From: Alphaproteobacteria bacterium
Lineage (GTDB): Bacteria; Pseudomonadota; Alphaproteobacteria; RF32; CAG-239
Direction of reading: 5' to 3'
Length of the DNA: 64,000 bases
Assembly (NCBI GenBank): GCA_017501665.1
Contig: JAFVWM010000005.1
Location: 86,031-150,030 of the forward strand
Both the position numbers and the translations under genes were made by a program. Shown one piece after another: positions 1 to 8,658 of this stretch (within the stretch, counting starts at the first letter, position 1; each line of letters opens with the position of its first letter). The notes under the pieces are model-generated. The model had not been told where the DNA came from and searched no databases. It saw only the letters and a program-made list of their open reading frames with translations.

Positions 1-759
1 AATAGATTTGTATATTTCATATACCATAACACTATCCGGATCTTTTGGCTCGTCCATAGGGCGAGAATCGGTTACAACCGAAAATACAGCTTTTTTAATT
101 GCTTTATCATCATCAAAAAGAGGTATTATATTGCCATACGACTTACTCATTTTACGCCCGTCAACACCTGGGACAATGGCTACATTTTCGGCCAAGTAAT
201 ATTCGGGCAAATGCAATAATTCTTTACCATAGTGAGCATTAATGGCGCCGGCAATATCTCGGGCAATTTCAACGTGTTGAACTTGATCTTTGCCCACCGG
301 AACAATGTCGGTATCAAAGGATAATATATCAGCGGCCATTAATGTCGGATATGTATATAACCCCATGTTTATACCATCATCATCCGGCTTATCGGCTTCA
401 CGATTTTTGTCAACGCAGGCTTTGTAGGCATGAGCTTTGTTCATAAAGCCTTTAGGAGTATATGCATATAAAATTGTGGTGATTTCGGTAATTTCGGGAA
501 TGTCTGATTGACGATAAAAAACAGAATGATTGGGATTTAGGCCTAAAGCCAAATAAGTACAGGCGACCTCTTTAATCTTTTGATTAAGTACAAGAGGATC
601 TTTTTCGGCATTTATAGCGTGATAATCAGCAATAAACATATAGTGATTTTCAGCTCTGTTACCTAAATCTATTGCCGGTTTTATGGCTCCCAAATAATTA
701 CCCAAATGCGGTGTGCCTGTCGGTTTTACGCCGGTTAGTACTGTTTTTTTATCAAACAT
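1..759 (-). CDS. trpS: Tryptophanyl-tRNA synthetase, N-terminal part (cut by window edge)
   Basis: Charges tRNA-Trp with tryptophan in the cytoplasm (class I aminoacyl-tRNA synthetase). Translating the minus strand from the ATG at 759 gives a start MFDKKTVLTG followed by a PTGTPHLGNYLG segment, the HIGH-type ATP-binding signature of TrpRS. A KMSKS loop lies at about codons 203-207 (around 139-153). The frame stays open to base 1, so about 253 codons are visible and the C-terminal anticodon-binding part (full family length roughly 330-350) lies outside. A weak AAGGAT ribosome site precedes the ATG. The gene diverges from serS, with a 99-bp shared upstream region. Identity is secure because both class I signatures are present in the right order and spacing. 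Confidence 0.93.
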   Translation of the reverse strand, partial: MFDKKTVLTGVKPTGTPHLGNYLGAIKPAIDLGNRAENHYMFIADYHAINAEKDPLVLNQKIKEVACTYLALGLNPNHSVFYRQSDIPEITEITTILYAYTPKGFMNKAHAYKACVDKNREADKPDDDGINMGLYTYPTLMAADILSFDTDIVPVGKDQVQHVEIARDIAGAINAHYGKELLHLPEYYLAENVAIVPGVDGRKMSKSYGNIIPLFDDDKAIKKAVFSVVTDSRPMDEPKDPDSVMVYEIYKSI

Positions 760-858
760 ATGCGATTAATCCTTACTTTTTTATTGAATTTATATTATAA
801 AATTGATACTCTACCGGAGTTTTTAAGTCAATAGCTATATAATAAGGTGAATGAAAAA

Positions 859-2139
859 ATGTTGGATATTAAATTTGTGGCAGAAAATGTCGATTGGGTG
901 AAAAAATCTTTGCAAAGAAAAGGGTTTGATTCATCTAATGTTGACAAATTGGTTGAAGCTTATCTTGAAATGAATAAACTAAAGACTTCAACACAACAGA
1001 AAATGGAAGAAAAAAACAAGCTCAGTAATTCTATTAAATCTGCTCCTGCCGAAGAAAAAAACAACATTATTGCCAAAAGTAAAGCTATTGGTGAAGAGCT
1101 GAAACAAGAACAGCTTTTGCTCGACGAAGCTACTGCAAAATTTAACGATTTAATGTTAAGAATGCCGAACTATCCTGATGAAAATTGCCCTGACGGTCCT
1201 GATGACAGTGCTAATGTGGTAATTAAAAAAGTCGGCGAACCTCGTAATTTTGATTTTACTCCTCGTGATCAGATAGAACTTTGTGAACTTAACGATTGGA
1301 CTGACAGTGAACGTATTGCCAGAATCTCCGGTGCCAGGACCTATGTTTTGAAAAATGATATGGCAAAATTGGAATTGGCCATTCATATGATGGTTTTGGA
1401 CAAGCTTCGTGATAAAGGATTTACGGTTATTTCCGTTCCATCAATTACTAAAGATAAGGCTTTATACGGTCAAGGTTATTTTCCTTTTGCCAAAGATGAA
1501 ATTTATCATATGGAGGCAGATGATATTTATTTATCGGGCACCGCTGAGCTTATCTTAAACTCAATGCATGCTGATGAAATTCTGTCTGAAAATTCATTGC
1601 CTATTTTGTATGCCGGATTTTCACCTTGTTTCAGACGTGAAGCAGGTTCGGCCGGTAAAGATACCAAAGGACTTATTCGCGTACATCAATTTATGAAAAC
1701 CGAACAATTTGTCGTTTGTAAGGGAGATAAAGAAGAAAGCGAAAAATGGCACAAAAAATTGCTTGAAATATCCGAAGAAATTTTGGCCGATTTGGAACTT
1801 CCTTATCAGGTTTTGGACGTTTGTTGCGGAGATATGGGGTCTCCAAAATATCGTCAATATGATTTAGAAGCTTGGTTACCGAGCCAAAATTGCTATCGTG
1901 AAACTCACTCTTGCTCAAATATTACCGATTGGCAAGCTCGACGAACAAATATCAGATATCGCGAAAATGCCTCGGGTAAAGTTAAATTTGCTCACACCTT
2001 AAACAATACCGGAATCGCCACACCGCGAGCCTTGGTTATGTTTATCGAAAACCACCAAAATGAAGACGGATCGGTAAATATTCCGGTTAAATTGCAACCG
2101 TACATGGGCGGTAAAAAAGTTATCGGTAAAGGCAAATAA
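859..2139 (+). CDS. serS: Seryl-tRNA synthetase
   Basis: Class II synthetase that attaches serine to tRNA-Ser. The N-terminus MLDIKFVAENVDWVKKSL is the usual bacterial SerRS start, followed by the antiparallel coiled-coil arm (about residues 30-105). Catalytic motifs are visible: GTAELILNSMH, FSPCFRREAGSAGKDTKGL with the motif 2 arginine, and motif 3 NNTGIATPRALVMFIENHQ near the C-terminus. Length (426 aa) fits the family. An in-frame GTG at 847 exists, but it overlaps the AAGGTG ribosome site (844-849), which is well spaced for the ATG at 859, so 859 is chosen. Confidence 0.97.
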   Translation: MLDIKFVAENVDWVKKSLQRKGFDSSNVDKLVEAYLEMNKLKTSTQQKMEEKNKLSNSIKSAPAEEKNNIIAKSKAIGEELKQEQLLLDEATAKFNDLMLRMPNYPDENCPDGPDDSANVVIKKVGEPRNFDFTPRDQIELCELNDWTDSERIARISGARTYVLKNDMAKLELAIHMMVLDKLRDKGFTVISVPSITKDKALYGQGYFPFAKDEIYHMEADDIYLSGTAELILNSMHADEILSENSLPILYAGFSPCFRREAGSAGKDTKGLIRVHQFMKTEQFVVCKGDKEESEKWHKKLLEISEEILADLELPYQVLDVCCGDMGSPKYRQYDLEAWLPSQNCYRETHSCSNITDWQARRTNIRYRENASGKVKFAHTLNNTGIATPRALVMFIENHQNEDGSVNIPVKLQPYMGGKKVIGKGK

Positions 2140-2225
2140 TTTTATCATTTTTAGCAAAATATTAAGTCCCGTTAATTATAATGGGACTTATATTTTTTAT
2201 AAGCATCGGCTTAGGAGTTTTTGTA

Positions 2226-3767
2226 ATGGAATTTGATAAGAAAAAAATACCGACTTGGTTTATGATTGCAACAATCATCCTTATTATCGGAGGTTTTAAC
2301 GTGAGCTATTTTATTAAACATATTTCTTCTAATAGAGAAGCAATAGTCAACTATGATAAAAAAGACGATGATATTAATCCGATAAGAAAAGCGGCCGTTG
2401 CCGGAATTTTTTATCCGGCTGATATATACCAATTACATAGTGATCTCACCGGTTATTTGGATCATGTTGAATATAAAAGCTCGAGCAGACCGAGAATACT
2501 TATTGTTCCCCATGCCGGATACAAATATTCGGCACAAGTAGCGGCAAGTGCGTTCAAACGAATCATGCCTTTTAAGAACAAATTGAAAAAGATATTTTTA
2601 CTTGGTCCCTCACACTATGTTCATGTAAACGGTGTGGCTTTGACCAACGAAAAAAGTTTTATGACACCTTTGGGATTAATCAACACCGATATGAATATTG
2701 TCGACCAACTTGCTCAAAATAAAGGATTTGTTTTTAAGCCAAAGGCTCATAAAAAAGAACATTCATTAGAGGTAATTTTGCCGTTTTTACAAAAAACTTT
2801 AGATAGTTTTCAAATAATACCCATGGTTTATGGTGATGCAAATCCGCAAGATGTTGCTAAGGTTTTACAGCCTCATTTGGAAAGAAATGACAGCTTGCTG
2901 ATAATATCGGCTGATTTATCACATTATTTAAATTATGGCGACGCGAATCGTATGGATAAAAAAACTGCTGAAGATATTAAAAACGGTTCAGCTTTAGATC
3001 ATCACCAGTCTTGCGGAGCAATCGGTATTAATACAGCTATGCTGTTGGCTAAACAATTTGCTTTAGTTCCTAATCTTTTGGATATGAGTAATTCGGGTGA
3101 TGTATCCGGTGACAAAGACCGAGTTGTCGGTTACGGGGCTTGGAGTTTTGAAAAAAAAGATGATGAAAAAAAACTTGAAGGAATTGAGTTGGAACAGGAT
3201 AATTTACAAAATTTTGCTCGCCATAATAAAGATGCAATTATTGACATAGTTTCAAAATCGCTTGAAAAATCTGTTGTGGAAAACAGCGATTTTTCACCGG
3301 ATAGAAAAAATTATGACAATGTAATGTTTAATAAGGGGGCTTCTTTTGTAACTTTGGAAAAACACAACAAACTGCGTGGTTGTATAGGCTCGATTTTACC
3401 GGTTATGAGTATTGCCGAAGATTTAGCAAAAAATGCTAACTTAGCGGCTACGCACGACACTCGCTTTAATCCTATTACAAAAGATGAACTGAAAGATATC
3501 ACGTTTAAGATTTCACTATTAACCGGATTTGAAGAAATTAAATTTTCTTCTTATGATGACTTATTAAAACAAATAAAACCAAAAATTGACGGCCTTCTAA
3601 TTAAAGACGGAAAACGACAAGGTGTTTTTCTACCGGCTGTTTGGAAAGATATTCCGAATAAAAAAGACTTTTTTACAGAACTTAAAATCAAGGCCGGTTT
3701 AAGCCCTACTTATTGGTCAGACAACATCAAAGTATTCAGATTTAGAACAGTGGAGATTACAAAATGA
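2226..3767 (+). CDS. Membrane-anchored Memo/AMMECR1 fusion (AmmeMemoRadiSam B + A)
   Basis: A 513-aa two-domain protein. After a single N-terminal transmembrane helix (about residues 8-28), a Memo-like domain (about 50-300) shows VPHAGYKYSAQVAASAF, LGPSHY, EHSLEVILPFLQ and SADLSHY, the metal-ligand and active-site pattern of the extradiol-dioxygenase-like Memo fold. The C-terminal part (about 325-513) is AMMECR1-like, with a LRGCIG motif followed by THDTRFNP. In other genomes these two proteins plus a radical-SAM protein form the AmmeMemoRadiSam system of uncertain function. The start at 2226 is chosen because AGGAG lies about 9 bases upstream; an upstream in-frame ATG at 2181 lacks such a site. 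The next gene overlaps the stop codon (ATGA), indicating translational coupling. Confidence 0.88.
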   Translation: MEFDKKKIPTWFMIATIILIIGGFNVSYFIKHISSNREAIVNYDKKDDDINPIRKAAVAGIFYPADIYQLHSDLTGYLDHVEYKSSSRPRILIVPHAGYKYSAQVAASAFKRIMPFKNKLKKIFLLGPSHYVHVNGVALTNEKSFMTPLGLINTDMNIVDQLAQNKGFVFKPKAHKKEHSLEVILPFLQKTLDSFQIIPMVYGDANPQDVAKVLQPHLERNDSLLIISADLSHYLNYGDANRMDKKTAEDIKNGSALDHHQSCGAIGINTAMLLAKQFALVPNLLDMSNSGDVSGDKDRVVGYGAWSFEKKDDEKKLEGIELEQDNLQNFARHNKDAIIDIVSKSLEKSVVENSDFSPDRKNYDNVMFNKGASFVTLEKHNKLRGCIGSILPVMSIAEDLAKNANLAATHDTRFNPITKDELKDITFKISLLTGFEEIKFSSYDDLLKQIKPKIDGLLIKDGKRQGVFLPAVWKDIPNKKDFFTELKIKAGLSPTYWSDNIKVFRFRTVEITK

Positions 3768-5476
3768 TTATCGACGGCTATAAAATTGCTTTAGACGAAA
3801 GTAAACTTGATGAAATGATAAACAATCAAATGACTGATGTCATCTTAATTGATAAAAATTTTGAAGGATATAAAAGTTTATCCGAAGGCGATAAAAAATC
3901 TTTGGAACATTTGGTAAAAGCATCAAAAATAATAAATGATATCGCTTTGGAACAAGATCACCCATTAAACAGGCAATTAAAAAAAGGATTGGAAAGAGCA
4001 TCTGAAACAAACGAACACGCAAAAAAAGCTTTAATTATTTTTAATTCATTAAATGGTGTTTTAGGACTTAACGGCATTGATGAAAAACCTGTAAAAATTT
4101 TTGAAAATATTGAAGAATATGCCGGACATAATTATTATCCGACTGATTTATCAGCAGATGAATTTCATAATATTTTATTCAAAATGATTGAACGAGGTGA
4201 AATCAGAGAACTTAAAAATATATTATCCGCTCGTTCAATGGTCAGACGTAAAAATGATGAACTTTATGCTATCGACTATACCGAATATTTTGCTAAAGAA
4301 TTTTCGGAAATTGCCAACGAATTGGAATTGGCAGCTCATTATTCCAGTAACAAAGAATTTAATGACTTTTTGGGATGGCAAGCTCAAGCATTGTTGCAAA
4401 ATAACGAAGATATGGATATGTTGGCCGATAAGCATTGGGCGATTATGCAAGATACTCCCTTGGAATTTACCATAAGCCGAGAAAATTATGATGATCAAAT
4501 TACTCCGACAATATTCGACAATGAAAAATTAGTAAATAAACTTAATGAGCTCGGAATTTCGCCGACACCTAAAGATATGCTCGGTGCAAGGGTCGGCATT
4601 GTCAATAAGCAAGGAACCAATCTTATTTTAGAATTTAAGAAACAAATGTCTGCTTTAGCTAAATTGATGCCCTATGCCGATAAATATGAACAAAAAATAG
4701 ATTCCGGTGATGATATTAAACAAACAATGGTTGATGTCGATTTAGCATCACTGCAAGGAGACTATGCACAATGTCGCGGAGGTATGACTATTGCTCAAAA
4801 CCTGCCAAACGATGATAAACTCGCAATAAAAACAGGTGGCGGAAGACGTAATGTTTACCACCGCCAAGTCAGAATGTCCGGCGATAAAGAACGTGAAAAA
4901 AAATTGCTTGATGCCCTTTTGGCAAAAGAATTTCATCAGTATTATGATAGAGAGGCTGAGCATATTTTTACTATCGGGCATGAAAACGGACACTCATTCG
5001 GACCTGACAGTTCTTATAAAATTGCATTAGGCATATATCAACATATAATTGAGGAATATAAAGCTGATGTAACATCTATTGCCATGATGAAAGAATATGT
5101 AAAATCGGGCATAATCAGTGAAGATGATTTGAAAAAAATATATGTTACTTGGATTATGAGATTATTGTTGAAATCAAAACCTCAACATATTCAACCTCAT
5201 CGTATCGGCGACTTAATGCACTTTAATCGGTTGCTGAGATTTAAAGCAATTGAAATAAATGAAGATGGCAAAATAAAAATAAATTTTGATAAAATACACG
5301 AAGTTACATATAATGGTTTGGAAAATGCCATAAGAGTACAGTTATCAAAATCGCCGACAGAGGCTAAAAAATTTATTGATGAATTTTCAACTTGGAATGA
5401 TTTGCATAAACACATAGCCTACGTATTATTAAAATTAGGTATTAAACCATATAAAAATATAAGGATGTTTTTATAA
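3764..5476 (+). CDS. HExxH zinc metallopeptidase, peptidase M49-like
   Basis: A 570-aa cytoplasmic protein with no signal peptide. A zinc-binding HENGH motif occurs around residue 406, followed about 30 residues later by EEYKADV, which would provide the third zinc ligand (Glu) of a gluzincin. This layout resembles dipeptidyl-peptidase III (M49) and DPP-III-like proteins, whose motifs are HEXXGH and EECRAE, although the spacing inside the first motif is the plain HExxH form. Substrate is unknown. Its ATG overlaps the stop of the Memo/AMMECR1 fusion (ATGA), and its stop overlaps the start of the serine dehydratase gene (TAATG), so the three genes are almost certainly one coupled operon. Confidence 0.7.
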   Translation: MIIDGYKIALDESKLDEMINNQMTDVILIDKNFEGYKSLSEGDKKSLEHLVKASKIINDIALEQDHPLNRQLKKGLERASETNEHAKKALIIFNSLNGVLGLNGIDEKPVKIFENIEEYAGHNYYPTDLSADEFHNILFKMIERGEIRELKNILSARSMVRRKNDELYAIDYTEYFAKEFSEIANELELAAHYSSNKEFNDFLGWQAQALLQNNEDMDMLADKHWAIMQDTPLEFTISRENYDDQITPTIFDNEKLVNKLNELGISPTPKDMLGARVGIVNKQGTNLILEFKKQMSALAKLMPYADKYEQKIDSGDDIKQTMVDVDLASLQGDYAQCRGGMTIAQNLPNDDKLAIKTGGGRRNVYHRQVRMSGDKEREKKLLDALLAKEFHQYYDREAEHIFTIGHENGHSFGPDSSYKIALGIYQHIIEEYKADVTSIAMMKEYVKSGIISEDDLKKIYVTWIMRLLLKSKPQHIQPHRIGDLMHFNRLLRFKAIEINEDGKIKINFDKIHEVTYNGLENAIRVQLSKSPTEAKKFIDEFSTWNDLHKHIAYVLLKLGIKPYKNIRMFL

Positions 5477-6858
5477 TGTATTATCGTTTAGAAGATATCT
5501 TTACAATAGGAATTGGTCCGTCAAGCTCACACACCGTCGGACCGATGAAAGCGGCCAAAAGGTTTGTTGATAATTTAATTGAAAAGGATGTTTTAACAAA
5601 AGTTGCTTCACTAAGGGTTGATTTGTACGGTTCTTTGGCTTTAACCGGAATCGGTCACGGAACACTTAAAGCTATTGTATACGGATTAATGGGATTTATA
5701 GCTGAAAATGTAGATACAGAAAAACCTTATTACAGTTCGGTAGAACGAGATAAATTACTTCACTTGGCTCAGCAAAAAGTTATTAACTTTGATATCGAAA
5801 AAGATATGTCGTTAAACAACGACGTGTTTTTAAAAGAACATTCAAACGGAGTAAAATTTTCTTGTTATAATGAAAATGATAAACTTCTTTTAGAAGAAAC
5901 ATATTTTTCAATCGGAGGAGGAACAGTCGTACGACAAGACGAATTTTCATCAAACCGTAGCAACATAACATATAATGTTCCACACCAATTTGACAGTTGC
6001 GCCGAACTGCAAGAGATATGTCAAAAATATAACCTTAGTTTTTCTGATGTAGTTTTGCAAAATGAGGTTTCGTTACAAAGTGAAAATAAAGTTTTTGATT
6101 ATTTAAAAAAAATATATGATACCATGATAAATGCTATCGAACGGGGAATGAAAAAACACGGTGTATTACCCGGTGGAATGGAAATAAAGCGCAGAGCGCC
6201 AGAAATCTATAACCGATTAAAAGAACGTTTTTTAGATAACAAACAAGACGGTTTAGAAGTTATTGACTGGATAAACTTATGGGGATTTGCCGGTGCCGAA
6301 GAAAATGCTTCAGGCGGAAGAGTCGTTACGGCACCGACAATGGGATCTGCCGGAATTTTGCCGGCCGTTATGCGCTATTTTGAAAGATTTGCCTCGAAAA
6401 CTTCACCCTTGGACATTGAAAAAGGAATTATTAAATTTTTAACCACTTCAGCTGCTATCTGCTCATTATACCGATCTAATGCCTCTATTTCCGGTGCCGA
6501 AGTCGGTTGTCAGGGTGAAATTGGTGTTGCCTGTTCAATGGCGGCCGGAGGATTGGTTGCTGCTATGGGTGGTACAAATAAACAAATTGAACAAGCTGCC
6601 GAAATAGCTATGGAACACAATCTCGGATTAACATGTGATCCTGTTAACGGACTGGTACAGGTTCCATGTATTGAGCGAAATGCCATGGGCGCGGTAAAAG
6701 CCATTAATGCAGCAAGACTTGCCATGCGCGGTAACGGCTCTCACATTGTTTCATTAGATGATGTTATTAAAACTATGTATGATACCGGAAAAGATATGTC
6801 ACACAGATACAAGGAAACTTCTTTGGGCGGTTTGGCCGTAAATATTATAGATTGTTAA
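5476..6858 (+). CDS. sdaA: L-serine ammonia-lyase (L-serine dehydratase), single-chain, iron-sulfur
   Basis: Deaminates L-serine to pyruvate and ammonia using a [4Fe-4S] cluster. The N-terminal beta domain begins with [16 protein letters not shown] (about residues 9-24), a signature of this family. The alpha domain contains [35 protein letters not shown] and [20 protein letters not shown], including the conserved cysteines that bind the cluster. The 460-aa length fits the fused alpha-beta type. The ATG overlaps the preceding stop codon, so expression is coupled to the metallopeptidase. A link between serine/peptide catabolism and the upstream genes is suggested only by operon structure. Confidence 0.95.
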   Translation: MYYRLEDIFTIGIGPSSSHTVGPMKAAKRFVDNLIEKDVLTKVASLRVDLYGSLALTGIGHGTLKAIVYGLMGFIAENVDTEKPYYSSVERDKLLHLAQQKVINFDIEKDMSLNNDVFLKEHSNGVKFSCYNENDKLLLEETYFSIGGGTVVRQDEFSSNRSNITYNVPHQFDSCAELQEICQKYNLSFSDVVLQNEVSLQSENKVFDYLKKIYDTMINAIERGMKKHGVLPGGMEIKRRAPEIYNRLKERFLDNKQDGLEVIDWINLWGFAGAEENASGGRVVTAPTMGSAGILPAVMRYFERFASKTSPLDIEKGIIKFLTTSAAICSLYRSNASISGAEVGCQGEIGVACSMAAGGLVAAMGGTNKQIEQAAEIAMEHNLGLTCDPVNGLVQVPCIERNAMGAVKAINAARLAMRGNGSHIVSLDDVIKTMYDTGKDMSHRYKETSLGGLAVNIIDC

Positions 6859-6945
6859 AAAAAATATTATTGTCTTGATTGAAAACAACCTTGTATTTAT
6901 ACTTCATAAATGTAAAAGTATTCTTTGTTCTGCGAGAGGGATAAA

Positions 6946-7320
6946 ATGTTTGCAAAACTTTTTAAGGGTGAACTTTCATTAGGTGCAACCTTTTGGAAAT
7001 TTGGTGTTTTCGTTTTGATTATATTGCACTATGCGCTAAAAATGTTTGCCTCTTTTTTGTCTTCGTATCTTAAAGGTAAGACGATTGTACAATTTTTTCT
7101 TAATGAATTTCATTTTGTATATACACCAAAATTAAGTTTATTGTGGGTATTGTGTTATATTGCAACATTTTTAATTCTGGTTGTTTATTCGTATAAAATT
7201 ATTGTTGCCGTATGGCGTTGTTCTGAAAACTATGAAAAAAGTGTTTGGTTGGTTCATTTGTCACGCATAGGTATTTTACTTAGCGTATTTATGACGTGGT
7301 ACCCTTTTTTTGTGAGATAA
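6946..7320 (+). CDS. Small integral membrane protein, unknown function
   Basis: A 124-aa hydrophobic protein with three probable membrane segments (about residues 13-40, 62-85 and 103-122). The loop between the second and third segments contains WRCSENY, and the hydrophobic arrangement loosely recalls small bacterial inner-membrane proteins of no known function. The start at 6946 is chosen over an in-frame ATG at 6925 because GAGAGGGAT sits just upstream. It follows sdaA after an 87-bp gap and is followed within 5 bases by a small lipoprotein gene, so the two are probably co-transcribed. No family is recognised. Confidence 0.6.
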   Translation: MFAKLFKGELSLGATFWKFGVFVLIILHYALKMFASFLSSYLKGKTIVQFFLNEFHFVYTPKLSLLWVLCYIATFLILVVYSYKIIVAVWRCSENYEKSVWLVHLSRIGILLSVFMTWYPFFVR

Positions 7321-7324
7321 ATAA

Positions 7325-7477
7325 ATGAAAAAAATTTTGTTGTTTGTAATGATTTTATTACTAAGCGGATGTGTTAAAGTAGGAGAATTTACACCTGAAA
7401 CGCATAAGCTTTATGAGATGGGGAAACCAGATTGTGAAAAGACACCGGAAAGATGTTATAAAGGTGTTCCTTGGTAA
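7325..7477 (+). CDS. Small lipoprotein, 50 aa
   Basis: Translates as MKKILLFVMILLLSGC followed by VKVGEFTPETHKLYEMGKP and a short tail with two more cysteines. The first 16 residues are a textbook lipoprotein signal (charged start, hydrophobic run, LSGC lipobox), so the mature product would be about 35 residues anchored through Cys16. The start lies 5 bases past the stop of the membrane-protein gene. The two downstream Cys (in PDCEKTPERCYKG) could form a disulfide in the periplasm. No family is recognised; the lipobox and tight spacing are the support. Confidence 0.6.
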   Translation: MKKILLFVMILLLSGCVKVGEFTPETHKLYEMGKPDCEKTPERCYKGVPW

Positions 7478-7493
7478 AATAAGTCAATTAAAA

Positions 7494-7530
7494 AAAAACC
7501 TCTTTGTTTTCACAAAGAGGTTTTTATTTT
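7494..7530. terminator. Bidirectional Rho-independent terminator
   Basis: An AACCTCTTTG arm and its complement CAAAGAGGTT surround a short loop, flanked by an A-run on the left and a T-run on the right. It sits between the convergent small lipoprotein gene and fba, so it can serve both directions. Confidence 0.85.
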
Positions 7531-7542
7531 CAATTCAAAGAA

Positions 7543-8592
7543 TTAAAGTTCGCCGGTTGAGTAGCGTTTTGCCATTTCAGCCATCGGAATAACTTTAATT
7601 TTTGAAGCTTGTTCGGCAGCGCCAAACGAAATGAAACGAGCTTCACAAACTTTTTGCATTTCTTCAATAGCCGGTTTCAAGTATTTACGTGGATCAAATT
7701 CTTTTGGATTTTCGGCAAATATTTTTCTGATTGCGCCGGTAATTGCCATACGGCAATCAGTATCAACGTTAACTTTGCGAACACCGGATTTGATACCGCG
7801 AACGATTTCTTCAACCGGAACACCATAAGTTTGCGGAATTGCGCCACCATAAGCATTTATCAAATCTTGCAATTCTTGAGGAACAGAAGATGAACCGTGC
7901 ATAACCATATGAGTATTCGGCAATTTAGCATGAATCTTTTCAATAACATCAATAGCCAAAATTTCACCATCGGGCTTACGAGTAAATTTGTATGCACCAT
8001 GTGATGTACCAACGGCAACGGCCAAAGCATCTAATTTGGTTTCGGCAACAAAACGAGCTGCTTCATCAGGATCGGTTACAAGGCGTTTTTTATCAATAAC
8101 ACCTTCGGCACCATGACCGTCTTCTTTGTCACCTTTACCTGTTTCTAATGAACCGATAACACCGAGTTCGCCCTCGACCGAAGCGCCTACGGCATGAGCT
8201 CGAGCAACAACTTCTTTAGTAACTTTTACGTTATATTCAAAAGATGACGGAGTTTTACCATCAGCTTCCAAAGAACCATCCATCATTACTGATGAATAAC
8301 CGTTTACGATTGCTGATTGGCAAACATCAACTGATGAGCCGTGATCTTGGTGCAAACAAATCGGAAGTTCGGGGAACATTTCGATACCGGCTTGAATCAT
8401 ATGGCGAATCATCGGGTCACCGGCAAATTTGCGAGCACCGGTAGATGTTTGAATAATAACAGGAGCGTTTACTTTGCGAGCGGCTTGTAAAACGGCAATA
8501 ACCTGCTCCATGTCGTTAATATTAAATGCCGGAACACCATAGTTGTTTTCGGCTGCGTGATCCAAAATCTGACGCATAGTTACTAAAGGCAT
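7543..8592 (-). CDS. fba: Fructose-bisphosphate aldolase, class II
   Basis: Zinc-dependent aldolase that interconverts fructose-1,6-bisphosphate with glyceraldehyde-3-phosphate and dihydroxyacetone phosphate. The 349-aa product has the class II metal ligands in LPICLHQDHGSS, the MMDGSLE segment, EGELGVIGSLE, and VMHGSSSVPQ. The sequence is of the Calvin-cycle-like (class IIB) subtype, with AFNINDMEQ near the start. It lies 66 bp downstream of transketolase on the same strand and carries its own AAGGAG site, so the two probably form a carbohydrate operon linking glycolysis and the non-oxidative pentose-phosphate pathway. Confidence 0.96.
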   Translation of the reverse strand: MPLVTMRQILDHAAENNYGVPAFNINDMEQVIAVLQAARKVNAPVIIQTSTGARKFAGDPMIRHMIQAGIEMFPELPICLHQDHGSSVDVCQSAIVNGYSSVMMDGSLEADGKTPSSFEYNVKVTKEVVARAHAVGASVEGELGVIGSLETGKGDKEDGHGAEGVIDKKRLVTDPDEAARFVAETKLDALAVAVGTSHGAYKFTRKPDGEILAIDVIEKIHAKLPNTHMVMHGSSSVPQELQDLINAYGGAIPQTYGVPVEEIVRGIKSGVRKVNVDTDCRMAITGAIRKIFAENPKEFDPRKYLKPAIEEMQKVCEARFISFGAAEQASKIKVIPMAEMAKRYSTGEL

Positions 8593-8658
8593 ATTTTTCT
8601 CCTTAAAATTAAGTTCTTTTTCTTTGGTTAATATATATAAGCATCCTTTTTTTGCAAG

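Noticed and set aside
1156-1918. Minus-strand open frames of 75-78 codons inside serS
   Set aside because: They lie fully inside a well-supported synthetase gene, have no ribosome sites and show no domain.
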